Assembly: GCF_030149425.1 (NCBI RefSeq)
Contig: NZ_JASBRQ010000012.1
Span: 1-49,334, forward strand
Length of the DNA: 49,334 nucleotides
Reading direction: 5' to 3'
From: Maricaulis sp.
Lineage (GTDB): Bacteria > Pseudomonadota > Alphaproteobacteria > Caulobacterales > Maricaulaceae
The first letter of the stretch is position 1, and each line of letters begins with the position of its first letter. The position numbers were made by a program, and so were the translations under genes. A model generated the notes under the pieces. It did no database searches. It worked only from the letters and a program-made list of their open reading frames with translations, and was not told the origin of the DNA. Of this stretch, positions 8,752-17,426 are shown in pieces.

Positions 8752-9285
8752 TCAGGCGGGCTGGAAGGCCGGTTCTGCGCCCCCGACCAGCTCGGCCTGC
8801 CCTTGCCCTGCAAGCGCCGACGCCGTTCGGGTGACGTATGCGGCAAGTTGCTCGGCCCGCACATCGCCGGGCTCACACTCGAGGACATTTCGCGCCAGGA
8901 TTGCTGTCAGACTTTCCTCGCCCTTACCTGCTATCGAATCTACATAGGCAGATGCGCGGCCATAGAAGTCCTCGGCCATGAAACGAATCTTCTTGCCGAC
9001 CGCGCTGTCGCCCAGTCCCAGCTCGCGCATGCCGGCATCGAAGTCATCGAACATCACGTCGAACACTTCCTGCGCCAGCTCATTGCCCTGGCTATCCTCA
9101 CCATTGCGCAATTCGTGGATCAGCAGCGTGGCATGCAGCAGGATCATTTCAAACCGGCCCTGCAAGGTATCCGGCACTCCGGCCTCGCCATACAATTGCG
9201 GCTGACGCGCAGCCTGAACTGTCGCGGCATAAAGGGTCTCGGCACGCAGTTTTGCCGGTCGTTTCTTGAACAGTTTCGAGAACAT
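8752..9285 (-). CDS. Ubiquinol-cytochrome c chaperone (Cbp3-like)
   Basis: The 177-residue protein matches the Cbp3/UQCC1 family that helps cytochrome b of the bc1 complex mature. Recognisable features are AETLYAATVQAARQPQLY near the N-terminus, then GRFEMILLHATLLIHELR, EVFDVMFDDFDAGMRELGLGD and KKIRFMAEDFYGR. No signal peptide is present, so it acts on the cytoplasmic face. It is divergent from bamE and first in the run chaperone-plsX-fabH-ihfA-merR, an arrangement widely kept in alphaproteobacteria. The family is clear; the exact client was not tested in this organism. Confidence 0.88.
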   Translation of the reverse strand: MFSKLFKKRPAKLRAETLYAATVQAARQPQLYGEAGVPDTLQGRFEMILLHATLLIHELRNGEDSQGNELAQEVFDVMFDDFDAGMRELGLGDSAVGKKIRFMAEDFYGRASAYVDSIAGKGEESLTAILARNVLECEPGDVRAEQLAAYVTRTASALAGQGQAELVGGAEPAFQPA

Positions 9286-9387
9286 GAAACTGGGGCTCCC
9301 AAATCTTGAGACTTGAAGCTAAAGTCAGGCCCGGGTAGGTCAAGGCAGCCATACAGGGGCCCGGCCGGACCCCGAGGGAGTTTATTT

Positions 9388-9882
9388 ATGAACCGAAGTG
9401 TACGCTTGTCTGTGGTCCTTCTCGCCTGTGCGATTGGCCTGACCGCCTGTAACCCTGTCCTGCGTACGCATGGCCATCGCTATACGCTTGGCGAAGAGCC
9501 CAATATCCAGGTCGATGAAGATACGCGTGTCAGCGTTGTTCAGCGTCTCGGTTCACCGTCCACGAGCGGCACGTTCGAGGATGACATCTGGTATTACATC
9601 TCCTCGACCCGCGAATCTCTCGCCTATCTGCGCTCCTCGACCCGCGACCGCCGTATCCTGGCGATCCGCTTCGATCCCGATGGCGTTGTCGAGGAAGTGC
9701 TCGAATATGGCCTCGATGATGGCCGTATCGTCTCTTACGCATCCCGCGAAACGCCGACGCGTGGCCGCGAGCTGTCTTTGATCGAACAATTGCTCGGCAA
9801 TGTCGGAACGCTCCCGAACGAACAGTTCGGCGGCGAGCAGAACCTGCCTGGCGGTGCCGGCGGTCCGCGCCGCGATCAGTAG
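9388..9882 (+). CDS. bamE: Outer-membrane assembly lipoprotein BamE/OmlA
   Basis: A 164-residue lipoprotein. The signal MNRSVRLSVVLL leads to the lipobox LTAC (cysteine about residue 21). A SmpA/OmlA domain follows, with VQRLGSPSTSGTFEDDIWYYIS and an FDPDGVVEEV strand. BamE supports the BAM complex that inserts beta-barrels. The ATG at 9388 is chosen because GAGGGAG (9374-9380) sits seven bases upstream and it begins the lipoprotein signal. The C-terminus is a Gly/Pro-rich tail. A possible terminator (9914-9942) follows. Confidence 0.92.
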   Translation: MNRSVRLSVVLLACAIGLTACNPVLRTHGHRYTLGEEPNIQVDEDTRVSVVQRLGSPSTSGTFEDDIWYYISSTRESLAYLRSSTRDRRILAIRFDPDGVVEEVLEYGLDDGRIVSYASRETPTRGRELSLIEQLLGNVGTLPNEQFGGEQNLPGGAGGPRRDQ

Positions 9883-9909
9883 ACCGATTACGCCCCATCA
9901 CGGGTTTCA

Positions 9910-9916
9910 TGCTAGC
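9910..9916 (+). promoter_or_regulatory. Candidate -10 element (TGCTAGC)
   Basis: TGCTAGC lies 27-33 bases before the ATG of the membrane-protein gene at 9943. It resembles the first half of the Caulobacter housekeeping -10 consensus (GCTANAWC). The same heptamer core TGCTAG recurs before the genes at 30786 and 34675. The -35 side is weak (TTACGC at 9888-9893, 17 bases away). Confidence 0.35.
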
Positions 9917-9942
9917 CTCCCGGCTCACACCGGGAGGCTTTT
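9914..9942 (+). terminator. Hairpin with T-run: bamE terminator or start-region switch
   Basis: Ten-base arms AGCCTCCCGG (9914-9923) and CCGGGAGGCT (9930-9939) with loop CTCACA are followed by TTTT, the form of an intrinsic terminator after bamE. The right arm carries GGGAGG (9932-9937), which is also the only Shine-Dalgarno sequence of the next gene (ATG at 9943). In a read-through transcript the hairpin would hide that ribosome-binding site; in a transcript starting inside the hairpin it would be free. Confidence 0.7.
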
Positions 9943-10377
9943 ATGTCTTGGGATCTGCTTGATTTCATCGCGGCGGGCGTATTGATCGGCGGCACGGCGC
10001 TGGGCGTTTTCCTGTTCTTGCGCGTCAGCCGCACAGCGGCATACCGCATCGCAGCGATCTGCGGCGTGCTGGGCTGCCTGGCGCTGGTCTGGATGAATGC
10101 CGCGGTTGGTTTCATCGGCGCTGCGGCAAACGACTTCAACATGCTTTACCTGGCGGTGCCGCTTGCAGGCCTGGCGGGCGCGCTGATCAGCCGGGCCCGG
10201 TCGCGCGGGCTGGCCCTGACGGCCATCGCAATGGCGGCGCTGATGGCGCTCATGCTGGCGGCCGGAGCCATTTTCATGACGGACGAATTGGCGCCCCAGA
10301 TCATCGGCCTGCATCTGGCTTTCATCGCGCTTTTCGGTTTTTCAGCCTGGCAATTCCGGCTCGCATCACAGCCATGA
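9943..10377 (+). CDS. Small integral membrane protein, unknown function
   Basis: The 144-residue product has four predicted membrane helices: residues about 8-27, 34-55, 66-83 and 92-113, with a further hydrophobic segment at 117-138. It has no catalytic motif or signal peptide that I recognise, and I cannot assign a family. Its GGGAGG ribosome-binding site lies within the 3' arm of the upstream hairpin. The gene is convergent with hppA and separated from it by the hppA terminator. Confidence 0.75.
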   Translation: MSWDLLDFIAAGVLIGGTALGVFLFLRVSRTAAYRIAAICGVLGCLALVWMNAAVGFIGAAANDFNMLYLAVPLAGLAGALISRARSRGLALTAIAMAALMALMLAAGAIFMTDELAPQIIGLHLAFIALFGFSAWQFRLASQP

Positions 10378-10404
10378 AAAAGCCCCGGCCGATTGGCCGG
10401 GGCT
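10376..10404 (-). terminator. Intrinsic terminator of hppA
   Basis: Ten-base perfect arms AGCCCCGGCC (10381-10390) and GGCCGGGGCT (10395-10404) with a GATT loop. On the minus strand the stem is followed by a T run (from 10385 down to 10377, including the terminal TTTTT), 26 bases after the hppA stop. The plus-strand side has no T run, so it serves hppA. Confidence 0.88.
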
Positions 10405-10429
10405 CGTCCATTCAAGATCATCGTTCGGC

Positions 10430-12520
10430 TTAGCCGGCCAGGAAGGCCAACAGCAGCAGTGCAACGATATTGGTGATCTTGATCATCGGGTTCACAGCCG
10501 GGCCGGCCGTGTCCTTGTAGGGATCACCCACAGTGTCGCCGGTCACGGAAGCCTTGTGCGCTTCCGAGCCTTTGCCACCATGATTGCCGTCCTCGATATA
10601 CTTCTTGGCATTGTCCCAGGCACCACCGCCGACGGTCATGGAGACCGCGACGAAGAGGCCGTTGACGATCACGCCAAGCAGCATTGCACCGACAGCGGCC
10701 AGAGCCTGAACCTGCTCGCCGGAGACGAACAGGATGGCGAAGTAGAGCACGATCGGCGACAGCACCGGCAGCAGGGACGGCACGATCATTTCGCGGATCG
10801 CCGCCTTGGTCAGGATGTCCACGGCGCGGCCGTAATCTGGCTTCTCCTTGAACTCCATAATGCCCGGCATTTCCTTGAACTGCCGGCGAACCTCGGCCAC
10901 GACCGCAGTCGCAGCACGGCCCACCGCCATCATCGACATGCCGCCGAAGAGGTAAGGCAGAAGACCACCGAAGAGCAGGCCGACAATCACGTACGGGTTC
11001 TCAAGCGAGAAGTCCGGCTGGACGTGAAGCAGGTGTTCCACATCGGTCGTGTAGGCCGCGAACAGCACCAGAGCGCCCAGGCCGGCAGAACCGATGGCAT
11101 AGCCCTTGGTCACTGCCTTGGTCGTGTTACCGACCGCGTCGAGCGTATCCGTGGTGTCGCGAACGCTGTCATCAAGGCCCGCCATCTCGGCAATACCACC
11201 GGCATTGTCGGTGACCGGACCAAAGGCGTCGAGCGCCACGATCAGGCCCGCCAGGGCGAGCATGGTGGTGACCGCAATGGCGATACCGAACAGGCCCGCC
11301 AGCATATAGGTCGACAGGATACCGACGATGATGATGATCGCCGGCAGCGCCGTGGCTTCAAGAGAAACCGCCAGACCCTGGATCACATTGGTGCCGTGAC
11401 CGGATTCGGACGCCTGAGCGACCGACTTCACCGGGCGGAAATCCGTGCCGGTATAGTATTCGGTGACCCAGATGATCGCCGCGGTGACGATCAATCCGGC
11501 GATACCACACCAGAACAGGTTCATGCCGGTGATCATCTGACCGCCGACCTCACCAATATCGCCCATGCCGTTGGGCAGGGCGTAGGTGTTGACGATCCAA
11601 AGACCGCCGATGGACAGAATACCCGCCGCGATCAGCCCCTTGTACAGCGCACCCATGACATTGGTGCCGCCGCCGAGGCTGACGAAGAAGGTGCCGATGA
11701 TCGAGGTCACGATGCAGACCGCACCGATTGCCAGCGGATAGATCATCATGGCCGAACCGAGATCGCCGGCGAAGAAGATCGCCGCCAGAACCATGGTGGC
11801 GACAACGGTCACCGCATAGGTCTCGAACAGGTCCGCGGCCATGCCAGCACAATCGCCGACATTATCGCCGACATTGTCCGCGATGGTTGCAGCGTTGCGC
11901 GGATCATCTTCCGGGATGCCTGCTTCAATCTTGCCGACCATGTCACCGCCGACATCTGCACCCTTGGTGAAGATACCGCCGCCGAGACGGGCGAAGATCG
12001 AGATCAACGAAGCACCGAAGCCAAGCGCAACCAGCGAGTCGATGACGGCACGGCTGCCGCTCTCAAAGCCCATAGGCCCGGTCAGGATCCAGAAATAGCC
12101 GGCCACGCCGAGCAGGGCCAAGCCTGCCACCAGCATGCCCGTCACCGCACCGGAGCGGAAAGCGATCGCCAGACCGGCGGCCAGTCCTGTGCTGGCAGCC
12201 TGGGTGGTGCGCACATTGGCGCGGACCGAGACCAGCATACCGATAAAGCCGGCTGCGCCGGACAGAACGGCCCCGATGGCAAATCCCAGCGCAACCTCCC
12301 AGCGCAGGAAAATGGCAATCAGAATGCAGACGACGACGCCGACAATGGCAATGGTGGTGTATTGACGCCGCAAATACGCGTTGGCGCCTTCCTGGATGGC
12401 CGATGCAATTTCCTGCATCTTTTCCGATCCCGCACTCGCCGCCATCAAACGCTGGGTCTGTACGACCCCGTAGATGATGGCGAGAACGGCAGCGGCAATG
12501 GCCAGCATAAGCATGTTCAT
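10430..12520 (-). CDS. hppA: H+-translocating pyrophosphatase, K+-independent type
   Basis: This 696-residue polytopic membrane enzyme couples PPi hydrolysis to proton pumping. The signature [18 protein letters not shown] begins at residue 189 and is followed by [13 protein letters not shown]; a second acidic substrate site is near the C-terminus ([16 protein letters not shown]). The residue that sets potassium dependence is lysine in GNTTKA (about residue 460), where K+-dependent enzymes carry alanine, so this should be the K+-independent subclass. ATGs at 12520 and 12514 are both possible; no strong ribosome-binding site decides. It is a single gene with its own candidate promoter (12627-12655) and terminator. 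Confidence 0.96.
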   Translation of the reverse strand: MNMLMLAIAAAVLAIIYGVVQTQRLMAASAGSEKMQEIASAIQEGANAYLRRQYTTIAIVGVVVCILIAIFLRWEVALGFAIGAVLSGAAGFIGMLVSVRANVRTTQAASTGLAAGLAIAFRSGAVTGMLVAGLALLGVAGYFWILTGPMGFESGSRAVIDSLVALGFGASLISIFARLGGGIFTKGADVGGDMVGKIEAGIPEDDPRNAATIADNVGDNVGDCAGMAADLFETYAVTVVATMVLAAIFFAGDLGSAMMIYPLAIGAVCIVTSIIGTFFVSLGGGTNVMGALYKGLIAAGILSIGGLWIVNTYALPNGMGDIGEVGGQMITGMNLFWCGIAGLIVTAAIIWVTEYYTGTDFRPVKSVAQASESGHGTNVIQGLAVSLEATALPAIIIIVGILSTYMLAGLFGIAIAVTTMLALAGLIVALDAFGPVTDNAGGIAEMAGLDDSVRDTTDTLDAVGNTTKAVTKGYAIGSAGLGALVLFAAYTTDVEHLLHVQPDFSLENPYVIVGLLFGGLLPYLFGGMSMMAVGRAATAVVAEVRRQFKEMPGIMEFKEKPDYGRAVDILTKAAIREMIVPSLLPVLSPIVLYFAILFVSGEQVQALAAVGAMLLGVIVNGLFVAVSMTVGGGAWDNAKKYIEDGNHGGKGSEAHKASVTGDTVGDPYKDTAGPAVNPMIKITNIVALLLLAFLAG

Positions 12521-12611
12521 GGCTTGTTGCCCCGTTTTTTACTTCGCTTAGGTCGAGTAAGAAATGCGGGGAAGACTGAACGTGAGAATCACGCCGACCA
12601 TACCAATACTC

Positions 12612-12648
12612 CCCCTAGACGAACGGACTATGCCCAATGCACTAGGGG
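12612..12648. repeat. Inverted repeat around the hppA promoter
   Basis: Arms CCCCTAG (12612-12618) and CTAGGGG (12642-12648) are perfect complements separated by 23 bases. They bracket the candidate hppA -10 element. A second small perfect repeat (CGTGA/TCACG, 12581-12593) lies in the leader. It could be an operator, or the end signal of the upstream exported-protein gene, although no T run follows. Confidence 0.35.
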
Positions 12649-12655
12649 CGTGCAA
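12627..12655 (-). promoter_or_regulatory. Candidate hppA promoter
   Basis: On the minus strand TTGCAC (12650-12655) and CATAGT (12627-12632) are spaced by exactly 17 bases, about 107 bases before the hppA ATG. Match to consensus is moderate. It is the best sigma70-type pair seen in the 193-bp region. Confidence 0.3.
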
Positions 12656-12713
12656 GAAAGTGTGGCCGCTAGGCCTCAACTCGCTTTGTTATGCAGTGGA
12701 AAACTGACGAATG

Positions 12714-13211
12714 TCAGCCGATGAGGCGGACATCAAAGCCGCGAATCTCGACGCGCTCGAGCGCATTTTCGCCGTAGACTTCGGACAGCACCCGAGACCA
12801 GACCTCAACCGCAACGTCTTCGTCGAGCACTTGGCCGCCCGGCGCGCTGAGATCATGACGGTGCGACGCGCGGATCAGAGCATCGAGGGCAAAATGGGCA
12901 TTTTCCTGAATGCTCCAGATATCCCGGCCAGCCGCAACGCGGACACGGACGACGACATAGGCAAAACCGGTCAGCCGGCCATTAACGGAGAGTGGCGCGA
13001 CAATCGCGGGCATGGTGAAAGAGCGCGGATCATCAGGCTCCTCGACCTCTTCCTCCTCGGTTTCGTCGCCACCGATATTGAACAGGGCCAGGAAGCGATT
13101 GGAGCTACCGCCGGATCCGGAAGATTCCTCACTCGGCGGCGCAGCAAAAGCCCCGCCGGCCAGAGCCAAACTCAGAACAAGGCCAAAGATCAAAGCCGGA
13201 AACAGACGCAT
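12714..13211 (-). CDS. Exported protein of unknown function
   Basis: This 165-residue protein has a signal peptide (MRLFPALIFGLVLSLALAGGAFA, cleavage after about residue 23) and therefore acts outside the cytoplasm, unless the helix is retained as an anchor. A Ser/Gly linker is followed by an acidic run (ETEEEEVEEPDDP, about 49-61). The C-terminal 100 residues form an alpha/beta domain with MPAIVAPLSVNGRLTGFAYV and a closing VEIRGFDVRLIG. The layout (membrane helix, linker, compact domain) recalls FliL-like proteins, but I cannot confirm this. The ATG at 13211 begins the signal peptide and has GAGGTGG upstream; longer starts add an implausible Arg-rich segment. It follows thiL by 38 bases. 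Confidence 0.75.
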   Translation of the reverse strand: MRLFPALIFGLVLSLALAGGAFAAPPSEESSGSGGSSNRFLALFNIGGDETEEEEVEEPDDPRSFTMPAIVAPLSVNGRLTGFAYVVVRVRVAAGRDIWSIQENAHFALDALIRASHRHDLSAPGGQVLDEDVAVEVWSRVLSEVYGENALERVEIRGFDVRLIG

Positions 13212-13249
13212 AACCACCTCACCTACAGGGCAAGATTGGCATAGAGGCG

Positions 13250-14212
13250 TCAAAAATGGGTGAATCCGCCCGATTGGAAGCTCATGGCATCGCCCTCGGC
13301 GGCGATGACACTGACCCCCTCGCCCTCGGCGACGCGGCCCACCCAGCTGATCTCGCATCCATGGCGGCCTGACAGTGCGAGGACTTTGGCGGCCTGGTCG
13401 TGCGGCGCGGTGAACAAAAGCTCGTAATCATCGCCGCTGCTGACCAGCCGTTTGAGGCCTTCATCGCCCTCACCTTCCAGCCAGTGCAGAACCGGCGTAG
13501 AGAGCGGGATCATCGCCGCTTCAAGCTCGATCGCCACGCCACTTGCCGAAGCGATATGTCCGGCATCGGCCACCATGCCGTCGGAAATGTCGATGCAGGC
13601 ACTGGCCAGGCCACGCAAGGCCTGTCCAAGCTCAGTCCTCGCCGCCGGATATTGGTAGCGGCTGAGCAAATGCTCCTGCTTGTCGAGCTTGCCGCGCGCG
13701 ATATCGAGCCCCAACCCGGCATCTCCGATGGTGCCGGAGACCCAGACATCATGTCCGGCCTGCGCTGCGCTGCGGGTCAGCCCTGCGCCTTCGGGAACAA
13801 AGCCGAGCATGGTTATGGAGACCGATAGCGGCGCATCGGCGGACGTCGTGTCGCCACCGATCAAAGGTATGTCACCGGCCGCAGCATTAAGCCCGGCCAC
13901 GAAGCCATCGCGTTGCGCGTCGCTCCAGGATTTCGGCCAGCTGATGGCCATCAGATAGCCCGCCGGCTCCGCCCCCATCGCCGCGAGATCGGAGAGATTG
14001 GCACCGAAAGCCCGTGCCGCCATGACCTCAGGCGCATCGCTGGAGAGAAAATGGACAGTCTCGATCAGCATATCACTGGCCAGAACCAGGCTCTCCCCCG
14101 GTCGAGGCGTGAGAATGGCAGCGTCATCCATCAGGTCGAGTGCCGCCGGGTGCCCCCGCGTCAAAGGGCGCAAACGCTGCCGGATGAAGTTGAACTCCCC
14201 GCCCCCGCTCAT
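13250..14212 (-). CDS. thiL: Thiamine-monophosphate kinase
   Basis: This 320-residue cytosolic kinase phosphorylates thiamine monophosphate to the diphosphate coenzyme. It belongs to the PurM/ThiL fold. Visible motifs are GEFNFIRQRL near the start, DDAAILTPRPGE, LVLASDMLIETVHF, GANLSDLAAMGAEP, IGGDTTSAD, CIDISDGMVADAGHIA and SSGDDYELLFT. The Asp-rich loops bind Mg-ATP. Length is normal. It follows nusB by three bases in the riboflavin block, an arrangement shared by many proteobacteria. Confidence 0.95.
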   Translation of the reverse strand: MSGGGEFNFIRQRLRPLTRGHPAALDLMDDAAILTPRPGESLVLASDMLIETVHFLSSDAPEVMAARAFGANLSDLAAMGAEPAGYLMAISWPKSWSDAQRDGFVAGLNAAAGDIPLIGGDTTSADAPLSVSITMLGFVPEGAGLTRSAAQAGHDVWVSGTIGDAGLGLDIARGKLDKQEHLLSRYQYPAARTELGQALRGLASACIDISDGMVADAGHIASASGVAIELEAAMIPLSTPVLHWLEGEGDEGLKRLVSSGDDYELLFTAPHDQAAKVLALSGRHGCEISWVGRVAEGEGVSVIAAEGDAMSFQSGGFTHF

Positions 14213-14215
14213 GCG

Positions 14216-14695
14216 CTAGAGCTCGTCCGGCCGCGCTTGGCGCGCACATTTGTCCAAGGCTGCATTGATGAATTTCGGCTCGGAGCCTTCAAAAAAGGCG
14301 TTGGCGACATCGACATATTCGTCGATCACCACACGTGCCGGCACATCATCGCGCTGAAACAGCTCAAATCCGCCGGCGCGCAAAATCGCCCGGACCGTCG
14401 CGTCGAGGCGCTCCATGCGCCAGCCATCAGCGAGCAGCGCGTCGATGGCCGGATCCACGACGGCCTGCTTGCGCACAACACCGGCGACGAGGTCCTCGAA
14501 GAAATCTTCATCGGCCTCGACGAATTCCGGACCTTCGCCGTCTGCCCCAAAGCGGTGATCGCGAAATTCCTTGATTACCGCTTTCGCACCGAGGCCGCCG
14601 ATCTCCATCTGGTAGAGGGCCTGGACGGCAGCGAGCCGGGCCGAGCGGCGCAAGCGCGCGCGGGCCTGGGACGGGTTTTCAGCTTCGCCAGTCAT
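14216..14695 (-). CDS. nusB: Transcription antitermination protein NusB
   Basis: The 159-residue all-helical protein binds boxA RNA with NusE (S10) and supports antitermination in rRNA operons. It shows [17 protein letters not shown] at the N-terminus (Arg-rich RNA-binding helix and YQ(M/W)E), a central acidic segment and [10 protein letters not shown] near the middle, then [30 protein letters not shown]. Its ATG overlaps the ribH stop by four bases. Confidence 0.95.
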   Translation of the reverse strand: MTGEAENPSQARARLRRSARLAAVQALYQMEIGGLGAKAVIKEFRDHRFGADGEGPEFVEADEDFFEDLVAGVVRKQAVVDPAIDALLADGWRMERLDATVRAILRAGGFELFQRDDVPARVVIDEYVDVANAFFEGSEPKFINAALDKCARQARPDEL

Positions 14696-15126
14696 GACAC
14701 CTCTCCGCGGAAACGGTCACGCAAATTGAGAATCGCCAGACAGGCTTCAGCGGCGTCGCGGCCCTTTTTCTTGTCCACGGCACGGGCATTGGCCTGATCA
14801 CGGTTTTCCACGGTCAGAACACCGTTTCCGACCGGAACGCCCTCGAGCGACAAATCCATCAGACCGCGCGCGCTTTCACCGCAGACATAGTCATAATGAG
14901 TGGTCTCGCCTCGGATCACACAGCCCAGGGCCACATAGCCGTCAAAACCGGCATCGGTGAGCTCGGCCTGGGTGATCGCACCGGGGATCTCCAGAGCGCC
15001 AGGAACTTCGGCCAGCTCGTGGCTGGCGCCAGCGGCCTCCAACGCGGCCTGCGCGTCCTTGATCATCGGGTCGGCAATATCGCGGTAGAAAGTCCCCGCG
15101 ACGATAAGAATGCGCCAATCGCTCAT
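14692..15126 (-). CDS. ribH: 6,7-dimethyl-8-ribityllumazine synthase
   Basis: The 144-residue lumazine synthase joins the pyrimidine from the RibD steps to 3,4-dihydroxy-2-butanone-4-phosphate made by RibB. Motifs are [25 protein letters not shown] and the catalytic-loop [17 protein letters not shown] with its histidine. [11 protein letters not shown] follows. The gene lies one base after ribB and overlaps nusB by four bases, so it is in the middle of the operon. Confidence 0.96.
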   Translation of the reverse strand: MSDWRILIVAGTFYRDIADPMIKDAQAALEAAGASHELAEVPGALEIPGAITQAELTDAGFDGYVALGCVIRGETTHYDYVCGESARGLMDLSLEGVPVGNGVLTVENRDQANARAVDKKKGRDAAEACLAILNLRDRFRGEVS

Positions 15127-15127
15127 A

Positions 15128-16243
15128 TTATTCTCCGCTGAACAGGCGTTCTTCCACCACGCTCAGCCCATATCCGTCCAAGCCGACAATGGTTTGCGGT
15201 TTGGTTGTCAAAAGCACCATGTCCCGGACACCCAGATCGAGCAGGATCTGCGCTCCGACACCATATTCACGCAGTCGGCGCGCTTCGCGCTCGTCCTGCG
15301 GCAGGGTCGGATGGGCGCCAAGGCGTTCAATGATGGCGGTATGACTGGTTTCACGGATAAAGACCATAACCGCAGCACCGTCATAGTCAGCCAGCTGCTC
15401 AATTCCGCGCTGTACCAGCCCGCCGCGCTGGCCGGCACTGCCCAGGACATCATCGACGAAAGAGACCTTCTGCATGCGCACCAATGTGGGCGTTTCCGCC
15501 GACGGTGAGCCCTTGATCAGGGCGACATGTTCCGCACCGTCGATGGTGTTTCTGAAGACGATGAGATTGAACGGACCGCCCCAACGGCTTTCAAACTCAG
15601 TTTCCAGACGACGCTCGATAAAGCGGTCATTGCGACGGCGATAGGCAATCAGGTCCTCGATCGTGCCGATCTTCAGCCCGTGCAGCTGGGCAAAGGCAAT
15701 GAGATCGGGCAGACGCGCCATCGTGCCGTCCTCATTCATGATCTCGCAAATCACACCGGATGCTCCGGCGCCGGCGAGACGGGCGACATCAACGGAAGCT
15801 TCGGTATGTCCGGCGCGGACCAGGACGCCGCCATCGCGCGCGACGAGCGGGAAAACATGGCCCGGCGTCGCAATATCATCAGCGCCCTTGGACGGATCCG
15901 TGGCCACCTCGATCGTGCGCGCACGATCATGGGCGGAAATCCCGGTGGTGACACCTTCGCGGGCCTCGATAGAGGTGGTGAAAGCGGTTTGATGGCGCGA
16001 GCGGTTTTCCGAGGACATCAGTTTGAGATCGAGCGCTTCAATACGCTCCTGGCTCATCGCCAGACAAATCAGGCCACGGCCATGCTTGGCCATGAAGTTG
16101 ATCGCATCCGGTGTGGCGAACTTGGCCGGAATGACCAGATCACCCTCATTCTCGCGATCCTCGGCATCGACGAGGATGAACATGCGCCCATTGCGGGCGT
16201 CTTCAATAATGTCTTCGATCGGAGAAAGCGGCGTATCGCTCAT
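15128..16243 (-). CDS. ribB: RibBX-type DHBP synthase with degenerate GCH II domain
   Basis: The 371-residue protein has two domains. Residues about 1-205 form 3,4-dihydroxy-2-butanone-4-phosphate synthase (ribulose-5-P to DHBP plus formate), with [42 protein letters not shown] and HTEASVD. The C-terminal domain looks like GTP cyclohydrolase II but lacks the three zinc cysteines (family pattern roughly SECLTGDVFGSLRCDCG): here the equivalent reads [16 protein letters not shown]. It is therefore the RibBX variant known in proteobacteria, in which cyclohydrolase activity is lost. The ATG at 16243 is chosen (AAGGA six bases upstream, TGATG junction with ribE); a GTG one codon earlier is possible. 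Confidence 0.93.
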   Translation of the reverse strand: MSDTPLSPIEDIIEDARNGRMFILVDAEDRENEGDLVIPAKFATPDAINFMAKHGRGLICLAMSQERIEALDLKLMSSENRSRHQTAFTTSIEAREGVTTGISAHDRARTIEVATDPSKGADDIATPGHVFPLVARDGGVLVRAGHTEASVDVARLAGAGASGVICEIMNEDGTMARLPDLIAFAQLHGLKIGTIEDLIAYRRRNDRFIERRLETEFESRWGGPFNLIVFRNTIDGAEHVALIKGSPSAETPTLVRMQKVSFVDDVLGSAGQRGGLVQRGIEQLADYDGAAVMVFIRETSHTAIIERLGAHPTLPQDEREARRLREYGVGAQILLDLGVRDMVLLTTKPQTIVGLDGYGLSVVEERLFSGE

Positions 16244-16851
16244 CACGCGTCCTTGGAAAATTCTGTGAGACGCGCGGCGTAGCGCGCCATGAGGTCAACC
16301 TCAAGATTGACACGGTGTCCCGCCTGCAATTGGCCGAGGGTCGTCACCTCGGCGGTGTGCGGGATAATCATCAGATCAAAGCTCGTCTCCGTGACGTCAT
16401 TCACGGTCAGCGACACCCCGTCGACGGTGATCGAGCCTTTCTTGGCGATGAATTTGTTCAGTGCGGCGGGCGGCTTGACGGTGAATACGATCCAGTCGCC
16501 TTCCATGCGCCGGTTCTCCACTTCGCCGACACCATCGACGTGACCGGTGACCAAGTGTCCGCCCAGTTCCTCGCCGATCGCCAGGGCGCGCTCAAGATTG
16601 ACCGCAGAGCCCTGTTTCAGCTCGCCCAGCGTGGTCAGACGCAGCGTCTCCGGCGAAACCTCGACGGCGTACCAGCAGCCGGTATCGGTGTTTTCTTTCT
16701 CGACAACGGTCAGGCAGGCACCGCCATGCGCGATCGAGGCGCCCATAGCGATCCCGTCGGCATCATAAGGCGCTTCAATCTCGAAGCGGACGACATCGGT
16801 GCCGCTGATCGAGCGAACCCGCCCCTTGGCCGTAACAATTCCTGTGAACAT
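16243..16851 (-). CDS. ribE: Riboflavin synthase, alpha subunit
   Basis: The 202-residue enzyme dismutates two lumazines to riboflavin and the pyrimidine. It begins with the family hallmark [12 protein letters not shown] and holds two tandem lumazine-binding repeats: the first with GASIAHGGACLTV, the second with KGSITVDGVSLTVNDV. HLVTGHVDGVGEV lies between. The ATG overlaps the ribD stop by one base (TGATG), and its own stop overlaps the ribB start. Confidence 0.96.
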   Translation of the reverse strand: MFTGIVTAKGRVRSISGTDVVRFEIEAPYDADGIAMGASIAHGGACLTVVEKENTDTGCWYAVEVSPETLRLTTLGELKQGSAVNLERALAIGEELGGHLVTGHVDGVGEVENRRMEGDWIVFTVKPPAALNKFIAKKGSITVDGVSLTVNDVTETSFDLMIIPHTAEVTTLGQLQAGHRVNLEVDLMARYAARLTEFSKDA

Positions 16852-17426
16852 CAGCGCACCCGTTCATAGCTTTCCTGGATGTCCGCACCGCGCGCGGTCA
16901 GACCGGTGCGCCTGAACATGGGCGCATTATCAAGACTCTCAAGGCCAAGTTCTGCAAACACCGGCAGACCGTCTCCGCCAAGAACCAGCGGTGCGCGAAA
17001 CCATTCGATACGATCGACCAGGTCAGCGCGCAGAGCCGAGGCGGCGATCTGCGCCCCCGCTTCAATCATCACGCTTTGATAACCGGCCATGGCCGCCGCC
17101 ATATCGGGGGATGCGCGCATGACGACCTGACGCGTCGGCTCGCCAAACACCTTGGCGCCCATAGGCATACGCCCCTGCCGGTCCAGCACGAGGAGATCGG
17201 GTTGGCGTTCTGCGGGCGGTTCGGTTCGGGCCGTGAATTCAGGATCATCGGCCAGAATGGTACCGATGCCGGTCAGGATGGCTTCATGAGCCGCGCGCAT
17301 CTTGTGCACCTCGGCCCGGCTCTCCGGCCCGGTGATCCATTTCGACAGACCATTGGCAAGCGCGATCTTCCCGTCGAGCGAGGTCGCAAGCTTCAGCGTG
17401 ACCCGTGGCGTGTCGCCCTGGGTCAT
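16851..17426 (-). CDS. ribD: Stand-alone RibD reductase domain
   Basis: At 191 residues this corresponds only to the C-terminal reductase half of bifunctional RibD (usually about 360 residues). Reductase motifs are intact: [37 protein letters not shown], the segment [14 protein letters not shown] and APLVLGGDG. The zinc deaminase half (HAE and PCxxxGxxxxC) is absent, and nrdR sits directly upstream with a four-base overlap, so this is not a sequencing break. The product should reduce the deaminated pyrimidine ribose side chain, with the deaminase supplied elsewhere. It could instead have been recruited to another pyrimidine reductase role, but its place between nrdR and ribE argues for riboflavin. 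Confidence 0.9.
   Translation of the reverse strand: MTQGDTPRVTLKLATSLDGKIALANGLSKWITGPESRAEVHKMRAAHEAILTGIGTILADDPEFTARTEPPAERQPDLLVLDRQGRMPMGAKVFGEPTRQVVMRASPDMAAAMAGYQSVMIEAGAQIAASALRADLVDRIEWFRAPLVLGGDGLPVFAELGLESLDNAPMFRRTGLTARGADIQESYERVR

Noticed and set aside
10556..12724. A 722-codon open frame on the plus strand opposite hppA
   Set aside because: It is an antisense shadow of the well-recognised pyrophosphatase, rich in Arg/His/Gly/Asp with no family features; long open antisense frames are common at this GC content.
15527..16282. A 251-codon plus-strand frame within the rib cluster
   Set aside because: Antisense to RibB; no ribosome-binding site or family similarity, and it would break a compact operon.
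14692..17426. Possible FMN riboswitch in the riboflavin genes
   Set aside because: The genes overlap or abut throughout, leaving no room for the conserved RFN leader, and no such sequence is seen before glyA.
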